Shown in pieces: positions 9,422 through 18,686 of a stretch of DNA of 52,792 nt. Source of the stretch: an uncultured Pseudomonadales bacterium. GTDB lineage: Bacteria; Pseudomonadota; Gammaproteobacteria; Pseudomonadales; Cellvibrionaceae. Numbering within the stretch: position 1 is the stretch's first letter; each line of letters begins with the position of its first letter. The translations under genes were made by a program, and so were the position numbers. The stretch lies in NCBI GenBank assembly GCA_947494095.1, contig CANLTI010000035.1, forward strand, positions 1-52,792, read 5' to 3'. The notes under the pieces are model-generated. The model saw nothing but the letters and a program-made list of their open reading frames with translations. It was not told the DNA's origin and ran no database searches.

Positions 9422-9870
9422 TGACCAGCCAACTTACTGCCGCGCAGCAGTCACCTTTTGGTAATACCATTACTGCCGAAGATATTCTAGAGACACTCTC
9501 TTTTTTCGACAGCTGGGAAGAGCGCTATAAATACATTATTGATTTAGGCAAAGAGCTTCCTGTGATGGATGCCGGCCTAAAAACCGAGACGCAGTTAATT
9601 CGCGGTTGCCAAAGCCAAGTGTGGATTCAAGAATATTGCGAGGCGGGTAAGTTATACTTTTTGGCCGATAGCGATGCCTTTATTGTTAAAGGCTTGCTGG
9701 CAGTTGTATTGGCAGCATATTGTAATAAAAGCCCGAGTGCTATTTTGGCGTTTGATATAGAGGGTTACTTTGATAACCTAGGCCTAATCAAGCATCTGAG
9801 CCCAACACGCGGTAGCGGTATGAAAGCCATGGTCGCGCGCATTCAAGAGGTGGCGCGCCAAGCGGGCTAA
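9421..9870 (+). CDS. sufE: Cysteine desulfuration protein SufE
   Basis: SufE takes the persulfide from SufS and hands it to SufB. From the ATG at 9421 the protein has 149 residues. The acceptor is Cys63 in the family motif LIRGCQSQVW, and the GYFDNLGLIKHLSPTRGSG C-terminal segment is typical. The frame is open back to 9364, but that start would lie inside sufT. The ATG that overlaps the sufT stop is preferred because it gives the standard family length and coupling. It is the last gene of the operon and is followed by a terminator. Confidence 0.94.
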   Translation: MTSQLTAAQQSPFGNTITAEDILETLSFFDSWEERYKYIIDLGKELPVMDAGLKTETQLIRGCQSQVWIQEYCEAGKLYFLADSDAFIVKGLLAVVLAAYCNKSPSAILAFDIEGYFDNLGLIKHLSPTRGSGMKAMVARIQEVARQAG

Positions 9871-9917
9871 AAGCTAGGCGATAGCAGCAATAGTGGTGAA
9901 CCTACAATAGTGGTGGG

Positions 9918-9966
9918 CCAAAAAAGGCGCAATGGCATTTAATGATGCCGTCGCGCCTTTTTTTAT
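9918..9966 (+). terminator. Rho-independent terminator of the suf operon
   Basis: An inverted repeat pairs AAAAAAGGCGC with GCGCCTTTTTTT around an inner ATGGCAT/ATGCC arm, followed by a T-tract. The A-tract on the left could also let it stop minus-strand transcription. Confidence 0.85.
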
Positions 9967-10046
9967 TGTTTAAATTGAACATCGAATCAGCACAACAATA
10001 GATGTGCCAAGCTGTATAGATTAAGCGTAAATAAGAGTATTTAAAA

Positions 10047-10397
10047 ATGACCCCAGAAATAGCCGAAAAGAAAAAGTACTTATTGCATTGGATGTATGAT
10101 TTTATTATTGATGAGGAAGAGCCTGCCTACCTTAAAAAGGATGTCGATGAGTGTGATCATCTTTTAATCGATTTTATTGATTGCGTTGAAACCAGTGAAC
10201 ACAAGGCAGACTTTACATGGGTGGCTAGTCAGGTCGAGGCGCTGGTCAAAAACCTCAACGATCTGAATGCAAGGCTTGAAAATCAATTAATAGAGACCGA
10301 CCAACGCGAAGATTTGTGTGCGTTGGTGGCCTTAGTTATGCAGCATGCAGGGCATAGCTACGAAGGTGATATTACTGAAATGTGGCGTAAGTGGTAA
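10047..10397 (+). CDS. Conserved-looking hypothetical protein, 116 aa
   Basis: I do not recognise this protein. It is acidic and mostly helical in appearance, with no signal peptide or membrane segment, and starts MTPEIAEKKKYLLHWMYDF. It has three cysteines (in ECDH, IDCVE and DLCAL), spaced unlike a metal site. Codon use resembles its neighbours. It stands alone between the suf terminator and the convergent dps-like gene, and an AAGAGT stretch upstream may be its ribosome site. It is probably a real cytoplasmic protein of unknown function. Confidence 0.6.
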   Translation: MTPEIAEKKKYLLHWMYDFIIDEEEPAYLKKDVDECDHLLIDFIDCVETSEHKADFTWVASQVEALVKNLNDLNARLENQLIETDQREDLCALVALVMQHAGHSYEGDITEMWRKW

Positions 10398-10512
10398 TCG
10401 CACACATTGGTGAGCGGTGCTCTTTAGTGAGTAGCTGTTAGTGGGTAGCTGTTAATAAGTCGCTGTTAGCGAGCACCTGCAAACCGTATTGAGTATTTGA
10501 GTTTAGTATTTT

Positions 10513-10983
10513 TTAGCTGCGTGTCGCTCTTAGCATCCAAGCTGTTTTTTCATGAATGCGCATGCGGTCTGATACTAGTGCAGCTGTTGATTCGTCATCG
10601 GCCTCTTGCGCTATTTTAAGTACTACACGGGCCGTGCGTACAACTTGCTCGTGCCCTTGAGTTAAAATATCGACCATATCGACAGCTGCTGGAATATCAT
10701 CAACTTCTTTTATGGCGCTAAGTGCGGCAAAAGCTTTATAAGTACCTGGCGCAATGACACCAAGGGTTCTAATGCGTTCGGCAATATCGTCAACGGCGAC
10801 GGCTAGCTCCATGTAGTGCTCTTCAAACATTAAGTGTAATTCACGGAATTGCGGGCCGGTGACATTCCAGTGAAAGTTGTGGGTTTGAAGGTACAGGGTG
10901 TAAGAATCGGCTAATAAGCTTTTAAGGCCGTCGGCGATCGCTGTACGGTTGTCTTCATTAATACCAATATTAATCGTAGTCAT
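10513..10983 (-). CDS. dps: Dps-family ferritin-like DNA-protection protein
   Basis: This 156-residue four-helix Dps protein should form a dodecamer that oxidises and stores iron and protects DNA under oxidative or starvation stress. The intersubunit ferroxidase ligands are visible: His in [10 protein letters not shown] near residue 36 and the second-helix motif [21 protein letters not shown]. It lacks a long lysine-rich N-terminal tail, so direct DNA binding may be weak. The ATG follows a GGAGAG ribosome site. The upstream DNA is a long repeat-rich intergenic region. Confidence 0.9.
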   Translation of the reverse strand: MTTINIGINEDNRTAIADGLKSLLADSYTLYLQTHNFHWNVTGPQFRELHLMFEEHYMELAVAVDDIAERIRTLGVIAPGTYKAFAALSAIKEVDDIPAAVDMVDILTQGHEQVVRTARVVLKIAQEADDESTAALVSDRMRIHEKTAWMLRATRS

Positions 10984-11220
10984 TTTACTCTCCTGTTAGC
11001 GTGTATGTTGTGCTGCTATGTGACAGTCTTAGTTAAACAGTACTGTGCATGTTTAACCAATTATAAAAGACTATAGGGGCGATAGTTAGTTATTCAACCG
11101 TTTTTATTACATTAAATACTGAGTGGTTAATGTTGAATGTAATAGCATCAAGCTGGTGGTATAAAAATAATAATATCAAAAATACTTATTGAGTCCAATA
11201 TTGTAATGCCGTTGTACTAT

Positions 11221-11304
11221 TTTTATGTAGTTGTATGTAGTTGTATGTAGTTGTATGTAGTTGTATGTAGTTGTATGTAGTTGTATGTAGTTGTATGTAG
11301 TTGT
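11221..11304. repeat. 10-bp tandem repeat (TTGTATGTAG)
   Basis: One degenerate copy (TTTTATGTAG) is followed by seven perfect copies of TTGTATGTAG and a partial TTGT. The 10-bp period is close to one helical turn, so all units face the same side of the DNA. It lies about 240 bp upstream of the dps start. Confidence 0.95.
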
Positions 11305-11480
11305 GTTAGGAGGTTAATTGTTTCTGGGGAATGTAAATTTTACAATTTTAATAGATACTCATATTATTCTGTTCTGTTCTTTTTTGTTCGGTAGCGTAGG
11401 CAGAATATGATAAATATGGCTGTCGTTATTACTAATTAATCAACGGTGATATTTTACGTTACCCTCATGTTAGTGGCGAG

Positions 11481-11600
11481 TAAAAATACATTATCCAATA
11501 ATATTTTCTTTTTGCTTTTTTTGCTGCGTTGATCAAGGCGTTACATGCCTAAGCATGCTCCCCTTCGAGTACCTTGCCGAGAGAGTAGAATCCTACGCCT
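11481..11600 (+). repeat. Dispersed repeat B, copy 1
   Basis: This is a diverged intergenic repeat sharing TACATTA-CCA-AATA, TTTGCTGCGTTG, GCGTTACATGCCT and CCTTGCCGAGA blocks with the sequence at 31872-31995. It shares the first blocks with the reverse complement of 21361-21440. No terminal repeats or coding content are seen. Confidence 0.55.
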
Positions 11601-12077
11601 AGCTGAACAAACTATTATGGTCTCACTCATTATTGATTGTGTAAAAATTATAAATATAAGTGTCAATAATACAATTTTTAGACGGTAAAGCATGCAATCA
11701 TAATTTGGCAGTTTTTATGGTGGGTAGCAGTGGCGTAATTGGGGTGCGAAACTGTGATGGTGCGATAGCTTATGCATGCAGGGCCTTTCTCTATACTGAT
11801 TTATTCTCAGGCTTACTTTTACCTGTTGTAGGCCCTTAGGGCATAATCCATCAATAGCTATAGCGTTCTATTGTACACGCTGACTGTGGTTGACTATGGC
11901 GATGTATTGAACCAAATCAAGTGCGCAGGTGTCGAGCAATAATAGCCAGTGCAAAGCTATCTGTAATGTTTGATTGCAGGAGTTACAGGTGATGGGACTT
12001 TATAGGGGCATGGTGGCCTGCTAGCGGGGGATTTGGGGATTTGGGGATTTGAGGTATTAGGTATTGGCTGTTAGGTG

Positions 12078-13268
12078 TTAGCTGTGTAATTGAGTCACTG
12101 TATTTTGATTGATGTCATCAAGGGGTAATGTAATACAAAAATCAGAACCTTCATCCAGTACGCTCTTAACTGTAATGGTACCGTTATGTTGCTCGATAAG
12201 GGATTTTACAATAGAAAGCCCTAGTCCGTGGCTATCGACAGCTTTAATCGTCTTATGGTTAATACTATTGAAGGGGGCGAATAATTTATGTAAATCATGC
12301 TCCGCAATGCCGATGCCACTATCGCAAAAGTGTACACTGAGGTTTTTGGGGCCGCTATTTTTGGTGTCGATAGCAGCGGTAATAGTAATGGTGCCTTTAT
12401 CGGTATACTTGATGGCATTACTCATTAAATTATCAAAAATTTGCGTTATTTTATCCGCATTAGCCATTACCCAGGCTTCACTAAGGTCTATATTTTTATG
12501 TATTGTTAGATTGTGCTCTTGTGCTTTAGGTTGGAAATTATTAATACTATTATCGAGTAACTTAATAATATTAATACGACGTTTAGAGAAGTTTTTCGAC
12601 TCTGATTCTAACTTGCTTAAAGAGAGCACTTCTTCAACTAAGTGCTGCAGGAGCTGGCAATTTTTATCGATGGTGTCAAAGCATATTTGTATTCGCCCTT
12701 CATTATCGGCGCTATTATCTTTATTATTAATAAGCTTTTTTGCAATTTTATTGTAGCTAACAATAGTTGATATTGGGCTTTTAATATCATGAATTACACT
12801 GGCTAGTGATTGTCCGTGTAGTAGCTGTAAGTGTTGTTTCTTGTTCGATAATTGATGGCGATTAAGGGCGAAGCGAATGGATTGCTCTAGTCGTGCTGTG
12901 CTAAGAGAATTCTTGTCCCAAAAATCATATATGCCATACTTTAATAGCTGATTTTCTTTGCGTTTTGTAGCCAAGCTGGTGGCTACGATAACAGGCGCAT
13001 CTCTATCAGACTCTTCTAAAATTTTCAGAATATCTTCTGCGGTATGCCCTATAAGGTGATAATCCAATATGATTAGATCAATAATATTGTCTTTTTGAGA
13101 AAAATATCTTTTGGCGTCTTCTAGGGTTTTAGTGCTTGAGATTGTATATTCGGCATCAACACCGCGACTTAGCATGTATGATAAGGTGCTAATGTCTGTA
13201 TCAGAATCGTCAATGATTAATACATTATGGTTTTCACGTAAGTGAATAACACTGTTGGTACTGTTCAT
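12078..13268 (-). CDS. Receiver-histidine kinase fusion (REC-HisKA-HATPase)
   Basis: This 396-residue cytoplasmic protein has no membrane segment. An N-terminal receiver (about 14-135) has acidic DDSD at 20-23, phosphoacceptor Asp69 in IILDYH and Lys119. It is followed by HisKA with His160 in SVIHDIKSPIS. A HATPase domain follows, with the N-box NLMSNAIKYTDKG, G1 CDSGIGIAEHDLHKLF and G2 GLGLSIVK. All catalytic residues are present. It probably receives phosphate from another kinase and modulates its own kinase activity. A 613-bp gap with a MITE separates it from the six-gene block upstream, but its architecture matches the second REC-kinase of that block. Confidence 0.9.
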   Translation of the reverse strand: MNSTNSVIHLRENHNVLIIDDSDTDISTLSYMLSRGVDAEYTISSTKTLEDAKRYFSQKDNIIDLIILDYHLIGHTAEDILKILEESDRDAPVIVATSLATKRKENQLLKYGIYDFWDKNSLSTARLEQSIRFALNRHQLSNKKQHLQLLHGQSLASVIHDIKSPISTIVSYNKIAKKLINNKDNSADNEGRIQICFDTIDKNCQLLQHLVEEVLSLSKLESESKNFSKRRINIIKLLDNSINNFQPKAQEHNLTIHKNIDLSEAWVMANADKITQIFDNLMSNAIKYTDKGTITITAAIDTKNSGPKNLSVHFCDSGIGIAEHDLHKLFAPFNSINHKTIKAVDSHGLGLSIVKSLIEQHNGTITVKSVLDEGSDFCITLPLDDINQNTVTQLHS

Positions 13269-13881
13269 TGGTACTCCTAGAAAATCGCTTTCATGGTGAT
13301 TTTACATTAATAGTACTAAAAAATTATGATTTTCCGTTTTTTGGGAATATAAAGTAAGGCTGGTGAAGCATGATTCTAGTCTGTTTTTTTGTCTGTAAAA
13401 TGCCGAATGATAATAGATGTGGCAAGTTGGTATAGTGTATAAATAAGTATATCTAATATTAACGTAATTATTCAGCTCAGCTCACCTGACAAACAAACCT
13501 CACCTGATAAACAGGCCTCACCTGAGAGTGTGCTAATGTTATTTTCTGGGAATTTAAGCGCCGCCTTACAGGGAAAGCAAGGGTTAGACAGTGCACCTGC
13601 ATAAGGATATGCAAGATTAGACTTTGCAGGAGTACAAAGTCGAGGAGCACAAAGTCGCAGATGGCTTGAGTGGCCCAGTCAATGATTCATTAGCGTCCAA
13701 TTTCGGTACCTCTGAATAGTTACATATTAACTACTGTATAAAAGTAATACGTTAATCTATTTTCTGCAAGTAAAAAATACCACTTAAATCTATTTAGTCT
13801 AATGATTATTTTTATCTGTATTTCGGGCTATTAGGGTCTACCGTTTTTTTATTTTTTTGTCACTTTAATGATTATTTGACC
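13269..13881. other. Intergenic region mostly occupied by a MITE
   Basis: This 613-bp spacer is filled largely by the full-length MITE at 13464-13723. The remainder is AT-rich, without an ORF, and must contain the promoter of the downstream receiver-kinase gene. Confidence 0.6.
13464..13723. mobile_element. IS66-like MITE, long form, with perfect 8-bp target duplication
   Basis: The left terminus GTAATTATTCAG and right terminus CTGAATAGTTAC form an 11-of-12 inverted repeat. The element is flanked by ATATTAAC at 13456-13463 and 13724-13731, an exact 8-bp target duplication. This long form carries an extra block of about 95 bp of small hairpins (GACTTTG...CAAAGTC and TGCATA...TATGCA) that the 140-162-bp copies lack. 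It encodes nothing, so it needs a transposase in trans. Confidence 0.85.
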
Positions 13882-14964
13882 TTATTGTAGAGTGTTTTTT
13901 TGGAGGCGGCTGTAAGGTAATTTTATTTTAAAGCAACTGCCGCCTAGAATAGAGGGTTCAACGGTAATGCTGCCGTGAAGGTGCTTGATTACTCTGTGCA
14001 CTAAGCTAAGTCCTAAGCCGCTACCTGGTGCTCCTAGGGTGTTGTCGATACGCTTAAAAGGCAAAAAAATCTCTTTGGCTTTATCTTTAGGGATACCAAT
14101 ACCGTTATCATCAATATGAATAAAGGCGGAATTTTTAGATTCATCTATTTTATATGAAAAGGATATTTTAGGCGGGCTAGTTGAATATTTAATAGAGTTT
14201 TCGATCATGTTTTTAAAGGCAAGCTCTAGCTGTGCCGGGTTGCCCTTTATGATGGGTAGCTGGCATTGTGCCAACTCAATACTGTCTTCATATTCGACAA
14301 TTATTTTTTTAATAAGATCGGTAAGATTGACAAAGGGCTCCTCAATAATTCTATTTTCGGTATTCATATATTCATAGAGATCATGGGTTAAGCGTTGTAC
14401 ATCGCTCGCACTTGTCTCAATATAGCCAAGCCATTGGGTTTCTTGTGGTGTTAATGCGTAGTGGTTGTTGAGGCTGTCGGTTAAAAAGTGCGTGCACTGT
14501 TTTATTCTGCGCAACGCGCTATTAAAATCATGGGAGAGGCTGTGGCAAAAGGCTTCGTAGTCGGTTGTTTTATCAACCAGTGCTTGCTCCATGGCTTTGC
14601 GTTCAATGGCAAAGCTACATTGCTTAGAGAGGTATTCTGCATCGAGCTTATCTTTGGCTATGTAGTCTTGAATACCGGCTTTAATCAAATCTATGGCAAT
14701 GGCATCATTATTGATAGATGTTAATACAATAATCGGTGTGCTAAAAATGGTTTTACTGAGAGTATCGATGGTGTTTTGTAATGGGGAGTCCGGTAGCTTT
14801 AGGTCGCATAAACAAAGCTCAAAAACATTGTTTTCAAGCTTTTCTAGGCCATCCATAAAGCTCGTGGTGGTGGTCATTGTAATACCCTTGGGGTAGGCTT
14901 CATTCAAAATTTCTATGATGATTTCGGTGTGGTCAATGTTATCTTCAATGAGAAGTATATTCAT
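13882..14964 (-). CDS. Receiver-histidine kinase fusion (REC-HisKA-HATPase)
   Basis: This 360-residue soluble protein has an N-terminal receiver (1-125) with EDN at 7-9, phosphoacceptor Asp54 in LCDLKLPDS and Lys104. The dimerisation domain has His145 in SLSHDFNSAL, and the HATPase domain has ENSIKYS, DDNGIGIPKDKAKEIF and GSGLGLSLVHRV. Its start lies only 5 bp after the stop of the lone receiver gene, so the two are co-transcribed. It is a paralogue in architecture of the 12078-13268 protein. A likely role is an intermediate kinase of a phosphorelay driven by the membrane sensors upstream. Confidence 0.9.
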   Translation of the reverse strand: MNILLIEDNIDHTEIIIEILNEAYPKGITMTTTTSFMDGLEKLENNVFELCLCDLKLPDSPLQNTIDTLSKTIFSTPIIVLTSINNDAIAIDLIKAGIQDYIAKDKLDAEYLSKQCSFAIERKAMEQALVDKTTDYEAFCHSLSHDFNSALRRIKQCTHFLTDSLNNHYALTPQETQWLGYIETSASDVQRLTHDLYEYMNTENRIIEEPFVNLTDLIKKIIVEYEDSIELAQCQLPIIKGNPAQLELAFKNMIENSIKYSTSPPKISFSYKIDESKNSAFIHIDDNGIGIPKDKAKEIFLPFKRIDNTLGAPGSGLGLSLVHRVIKHLHGSITVEPSILGGSCFKIKLPYSRLQKNTLQ

Positions 14965-14969
14965 GGCGA

Positions 14970-15341
14970 TTAAGGCTCGTTTAGATACGGGTTTAAATCA
15001 TCAAAGGTTAAGGGTTTGCTGATGAAGCCATTGGCGCCAGCAAAATTTGCGGTATTAATATCTGAGCGAATACTCGATGTTGTGATGATCAGTATAGTGG
15101 TATTTTGATAGGCTGGTATTTGGCGAATTCGTTTTAATGTGTCTAGGCCGTTTAGCTTTGGCATTTTAATGTCGAGTAAAATGATGTCGCTGCTATTGGG
15201 TTGTGCAGGGAGCCCATTGATAAGCGCTAGACCATTATTGTAATGGGTTAGCTGATAATCTAGGCGGCTATCATCTAGCATGTCCTCTATGAGCTCGGCG
15301 TGATCGGGGTTGTCTTCGGCAAGATAAAACTGTATCGACAT
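14970..15341 (-). CDS. Stand-alone CheY-like response regulator (Rcp1 type)
   Basis: From the ATG at 15341 this is a 123-residue single receiver domain with acidic Glu9-Asp10, phosphoacceptor Asp57 in ILLDIKMPKLNG, Thr/Ser in ITTSS and Lys109 in ISKP. The frame is open upstream to 15389, but that would overlap the CHASE gene. The chosen start lies 4 bp after that gene's stop and gives a standard receiver length. It has no output domain, so it probably acts as a phosphate shuttle between the neighbouring kinases, like Rcp1-type regulators. Confidence 0.9.
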   Translation of the reverse strand: MSIQFYLAEDNPDHAELIEDMLDDSRLDYQLTHYNNGLALINGLPAQPNSSDIILLDIKMPKLNGLDTLKRIRQIPAYQNTTILIITTSSIRSDINTANFAGANGFISKPLTFDDLNPYLNEP

Positions 15342-15345
15342 AGGT

Positions 15346-16548
15346 TTATTTCTGTTGATTGAGCTTGAGTTCGCTAATTCTAAGTTCACGCTCTTGTAGC
15401 CACTCTTGCAAGACTAAAAGCTGTTTATTCAGCGAAGTATTTTCTTGGCTAAGTGCGGCATTGGCGCTTTCACTTTCACTTAACGCACGGGTCAAATCTT
15501 TGTGGTGGGTCTCAATAAGCATCTCGTTTTTTATTTTTTGGCTTCGATACTTTAAAAGCACAACCAGTAATAAAAAATCAATAATAAGACTAATAGATAA
15601 TAGCCCAAAGCTTTCTTTGCGCAGATTATAGTAGGGCCGAAATAGGGGTTGAGTGGTTTCTAGTTGCCATGTACGGCCGAGTATGTTGAGTTGTATGCTT
15701 TGTGTGTTGAGCGGTGTGACGGTTTGCCAAGGTGAGTGGCTAAATAATACACTTTCTGATGTCGGTGTATTTGATGGCTGATGGGTGACATCTATCAATT
15801 TTACGCCTAGTGGTTTTACCATGTCATTGATGATTGGCGTCATGAAGTCGTTGACTCTAAAGGGGGCATATATCCAGCCTTTAATGTGCTTCAAATTATT
15901 TTTTTGTCGACTCATATTCTTTTTGTATAAGGGAGCGTATATCACAAAGCCTTTTTGTGAATTAGTTTTTGTTTCTTGTACTAGAGTAATAACACCGCTA
16001 GCAGAGGTGTTACCTGTTTCCATGGCGCGAATCATTGCCTTTTGTCGTATAGGGTTGGACCACATGTCGTAGCCAAAAGCCCTTTGGTTGCGCCAATCAA
16101 AGGGTTCTATATAAATAATACTACTGTATTGCTCTCGCTGACCCTTAGGGTAGATACTATAATGCTTAAATCCTTGTGCTTGGATATCCAGTTCATGCTG
16201 TGTTATTTCACTTGGCTGTAGCGCAATGGCATAGCCTAGCGCTTGGATGCCCGGCCAGTGCTGCTCAATAGAGAGTGTTTGGCTGAATGCTTGCCACTCA
16301 TCTCGACTGACTTCTTGGCTGCCATTAAAAAAGGCCACACCAGACCATAAAACCTGCTCGTATACTTTAATTTTGTTGGTTATATCGGCGGCCAGTTCTT
16401 GGGTTTGTAGCCTGAAGGCTGATTGATATTGATCTTTAGAGGCGGCAATACTAATGAAATAAGCGTAGATTGTGAGGCTTATGGATAGCATAAAAATAAG
16501 ATAAATAATACCATTGAGTAACGTAGACTTGACTCCTCTAATAGACAT
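15346..16548 (-). CDS. Orphan CHASE-domain membrane sensor without output domain
   Basis: The 400 residues comprise an N-terminal membrane helix (about 12-34), a periplasmic CHASE domain (about 75-260, with FGYDMWSNPIRQKAM and ASGVITLVQE, typical of the family), a second membrane helix (about 312-332) and a cytoplasmic coiled coil. CHASE domains bind small ligands such as cytokinin-like molecules in known receptors. The protein stops after the coil, which ends RELRISELKLNQQK, so no kinase or cyclase follows. Its ATG overlaps the stop of the upstream kinase (TAATG). It probably signals by coiled-coil contact with a separately encoded kinase. Confidence 0.88.
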   Translation of the reverse strand: MSIRGVKSTLLNGIIYLIFMLSISLTIYAYFISIAASKDQYQSAFRLQTQELAADITNKIKVYEQVLWSGVAFFNGSQEVSRDEWQAFSQTLSIEQHWPGIQALGYAIALQPSEITQHELDIQAQGFKHYSIYPKGQREQYSSIIYIEPFDWRNQRAFGYDMWSNPIRQKAMIRAMETGNTSASGVITLVQETKTNSQKGFVIYAPLYKKNMSRQKNNLKHIKGWIYAPFRVNDFMTPIINDMVKPLGVKLIDVTHQPSNTPTSESVLFSHSPWQTVTPLNTQSIQLNILGRTWQLETTQPLFRPYYNLRKESFGLLSISLIIDFLLLVVLLKYRSQKIKNEMLIETHHKDLTRALSESESANAALSQENTSLNKQLLVLQEWLQERELRISELKLNQQK

Positions 16549-18641
16549 TATTGATCTCCTGGGTTGACCTCAGGTGGTGTTGGCAGAGCGCTTTTGGCTC
16601 TAGGGATAGACAGTGTAAAAGTTGCTCCCTTATTGATGTTAGATTCTAGCGCAATACTGCCGTGATGCTTTTGGATGACAGATTTAACAATCGCTAATCC
16701 CACGTCGTTGCCACTTATGGCGGTATCACCACGCTCAAAAATATCAAAAATTCGCTCTTGATATTCGGGCGCAATACCAAGGCCGTTGTCTTTAATGCTG
16801 ATGTGGGTGTTGCTGTCGTCTTGTATTACGGTAACGTCTATTTCAGGCGTTTGTTTGTCGGAGTACTTAGCTGCATTAATAATGATATTTTGTAAGCATT
16901 GTGTAATTTGAGCCCTATTGGCGAGTAATTGCGCATTAGGTGTATTGATATGGGTTCTTACATGACAGTGATTCAGGGATTCTTCGAGTGTTTCTAGGAC
17001 ATCTCGAATCATTAAGTCGATAGCAAAGTAACTTGTCGCAAGTGGGCGATTCACAATGCGAGATATTTCTAATAAATCGGTAATTAGCTCTTCCATAATA
17101 CTAGCGTTAGCAATAACGCGATCAAGCTTACGTAATATTTTATCGTTATCGCTGTCTTTTAGCATTTTTTTGATCGACTGACTAAAGGCTGCGATGGTAA
17201 CGAGTGGTGCTTTAAGGTCATGTGATACTGTATAAACAAATTGCTCCATTTCTTTGTTTTTTTGTGAGAGAGACTTATTAAATATTTTTAATTTGTTTTG
17301 AGCTTCAATTCTTTCGCTGATATCGGTAATGGCGCTAATAATAAAATGTTTACCTTCTATTTCTACTGGGGCTAGTCCTACTTCTACATAAATAATAGTG
17401 TCGTCTTTGCGTTTTGCTTTAATGGCCTTATCTGTACCCATGCGTCTTATTTTAGGTTTTTGTAGATAATTATCGCGAAAATTTTTATGATCAAAGGTGT
17501 TGAGATTAGGAATTAATTTTTCTATTTTCAAGCTGAGTAATTCATATTTCTCATATAAAAAAGTTTTTTCGGCGTAATCATTGGCTTGTATAATATTGCC
17601 ATTCATGTCGCTCATTATGATGGTGCTGGGTGTTGCCTCTATCAGTAGTCTTAGTTGCTCTATCTCTTGTATTTTACTGGATACATCCCTAATAATTACA
17701 GAGTATCCTTCTATTTCTTGTTCAGAAAATAGCCCCGTAATAGAGGTGTCTAAATACTGCAATTGATTTTTTTTAGTACTTATCCATTTGACTGTTTTTG
17801 TAGTGTGTGGCTTTTTAAATGTTATATCAGTAATAGCGCTTTTAATGCTGTTGCTGTCTGATTCGTCAAAAAGAATATGAATGGGTTTGTCTAGCATGGT
17901 GGATTCTTCTTTTGAAAAAAGCGCTTCGGCTTTAGGGTTCCAGCTAGAGATATTACCTTCGCTATTGAGCCCTATAAGGCAATCGTCAGAATATTTTGCA
18001 ACCAACGCTAACCGCTGATCATTAACTCGAGAAAAATTGGAGCGCTTTCTTTCATCGGTTAGATCTGCAAGTATGCTGCTCATTATTTTGTTTCTTTGAA
18101 GTATGTTGCTTTGCTTTTCTTCTAATTTTTTGTTGGTTTGAGTTATTTTTTGCAATAATTTATGCTGCCTGTGCTTGCAAAATATAAGCAAGCTCAATGA
18201 CCATAAAAATATGAATAATATAAGAAAAATTATGGCCGCTATAAATCGCTTATCATTATTTTTTTGACTTTCAATAGTGTTACTCAAAGATAGTTTTATT
18301 TTTTTATTGATATTTTTTTTAGCAGTTGACTTCCATTGATTAATGGATTGGCCATTGTCTTGATGGATGGGTATTAGGTGGTTAAACTTTAAATAATCAC
18401 TTTCTTTACTCCAGTTTTTATAGATGCTTTGAAAGTAATTTGAGTCTGCAAAATCAGCCAACGAGTTGGGTTTTGTAAAGTTAAAATCAACTAGATGATC
18501 TCGCCATTCAATAAGTTTAAGGTGAGACGAATAACCTTCTTGTATATTTTTTTTGTTAATGCAGTAGCTGTGACTTAATGTTATTAGTGTAACAGCTGTC
18601 AATAATGTGAGTAGGCCGATTATCGCCAATATTATTCTCAT
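16548..18641 (-). CDS. Membrane PAS-PAS sensor histidine kinase
   Basis: The 697 residues include a membrane helix at 2-22, a periplasmic region of about 110 residues without a recognised fold, a second helix at 132-155 and a coiled coil. Two PAS domains follow (about 210-320 and 330-445), then HisKA with His474 in YTVSHDLKAPLVT, then HATPase. The N-box is NIIINAAKYSDK (585-596) and G1 is DNGLGI (618-623). The G2 box is slightly degenerate, GNDVGLAIV in place of GxGLGL. It is the only membrane-bound complete kinase of the cluster. It sits between two sensors that lack kinases, so it could be their common partner. Confidence 0.9.
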   Translation of the reverse strand: MRIILAIIGLLTLLTAVTLITLSHSYCINKKNIQEGYSSHLKLIEWRDHLVDFNFTKPNSLADFADSNYFQSIYKNWSKESDYLKFNHLIPIHQDNGQSINQWKSTAKKNINKKIKLSLSNTIESQKNNDKRFIAAIIFLILFIFLWSLSLLIFCKHRQHKLLQKITQTNKKLEEKQSNILQRNKIMSSILADLTDERKRSNFSRVNDQRLALVAKYSDDCLIGLNSEGNISSWNPKAEALFSKEESTMLDKPIHILFDESDSNSIKSAITDITFKKPHTTKTVKWISTKKNQLQYLDTSITGLFSEQEIEGYSVIIRDVSSKIQEIEQLRLLIEATPSTIIMSDMNGNIIQANDYAEKTFLYEKYELLSLKIEKLIPNLNTFDHKNFRDNYLQKPKIRRMGTDKAIKAKRKDDTIIYVEVGLAPVEIEGKHFIISAITDISERIEAQNKLKIFNKSLSQKNKEMEQFVYTVSHDLKAPLVTIAAFSQSIKKMLKDSDNDKILRKLDRVIANASIMEELITDLLEISRIVNRPLATSYFAIDLMIRDVLETLEESLNHCHVRTHINTPNAQLLANRAQITQCLQNIIINAAKYSDKQTPEIDVTVIQDDSNTHISIKDNGLGIAPEYQERIFDIFERGDTAISGNDVGLAIVKSVIQKHHGSIALESNINKGATFTLSIPRAKSALPTPPEVNPGDQ

Positions 18642-18686
18642 AGGTAATACTTTTTTTGAGGATCGTTCTCTTTGAGTTGATTGTAT

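Larger units (their letters stand above)
10984..12077. other. 1.1-kb gene-free region with repeats
   Basis: No gene is supported here. It holds the dps promoter region, a 10-bp tandem array at 11221-11304, a diverged dispersed repeat at 11481-11600 and a short GGGGATTT triplication near 12027-12050. The sequence is AT-rich with many stops in all frames. Confidence 0.6.

Noticed and set aside
12109..12756. 215-residue plus-strand ORF opposite the REC-kinase gene
   Set aside because: It is the antisense shadow of HisKA/HATPase coding sequence, rich in Leu and Ser as such shadows are.
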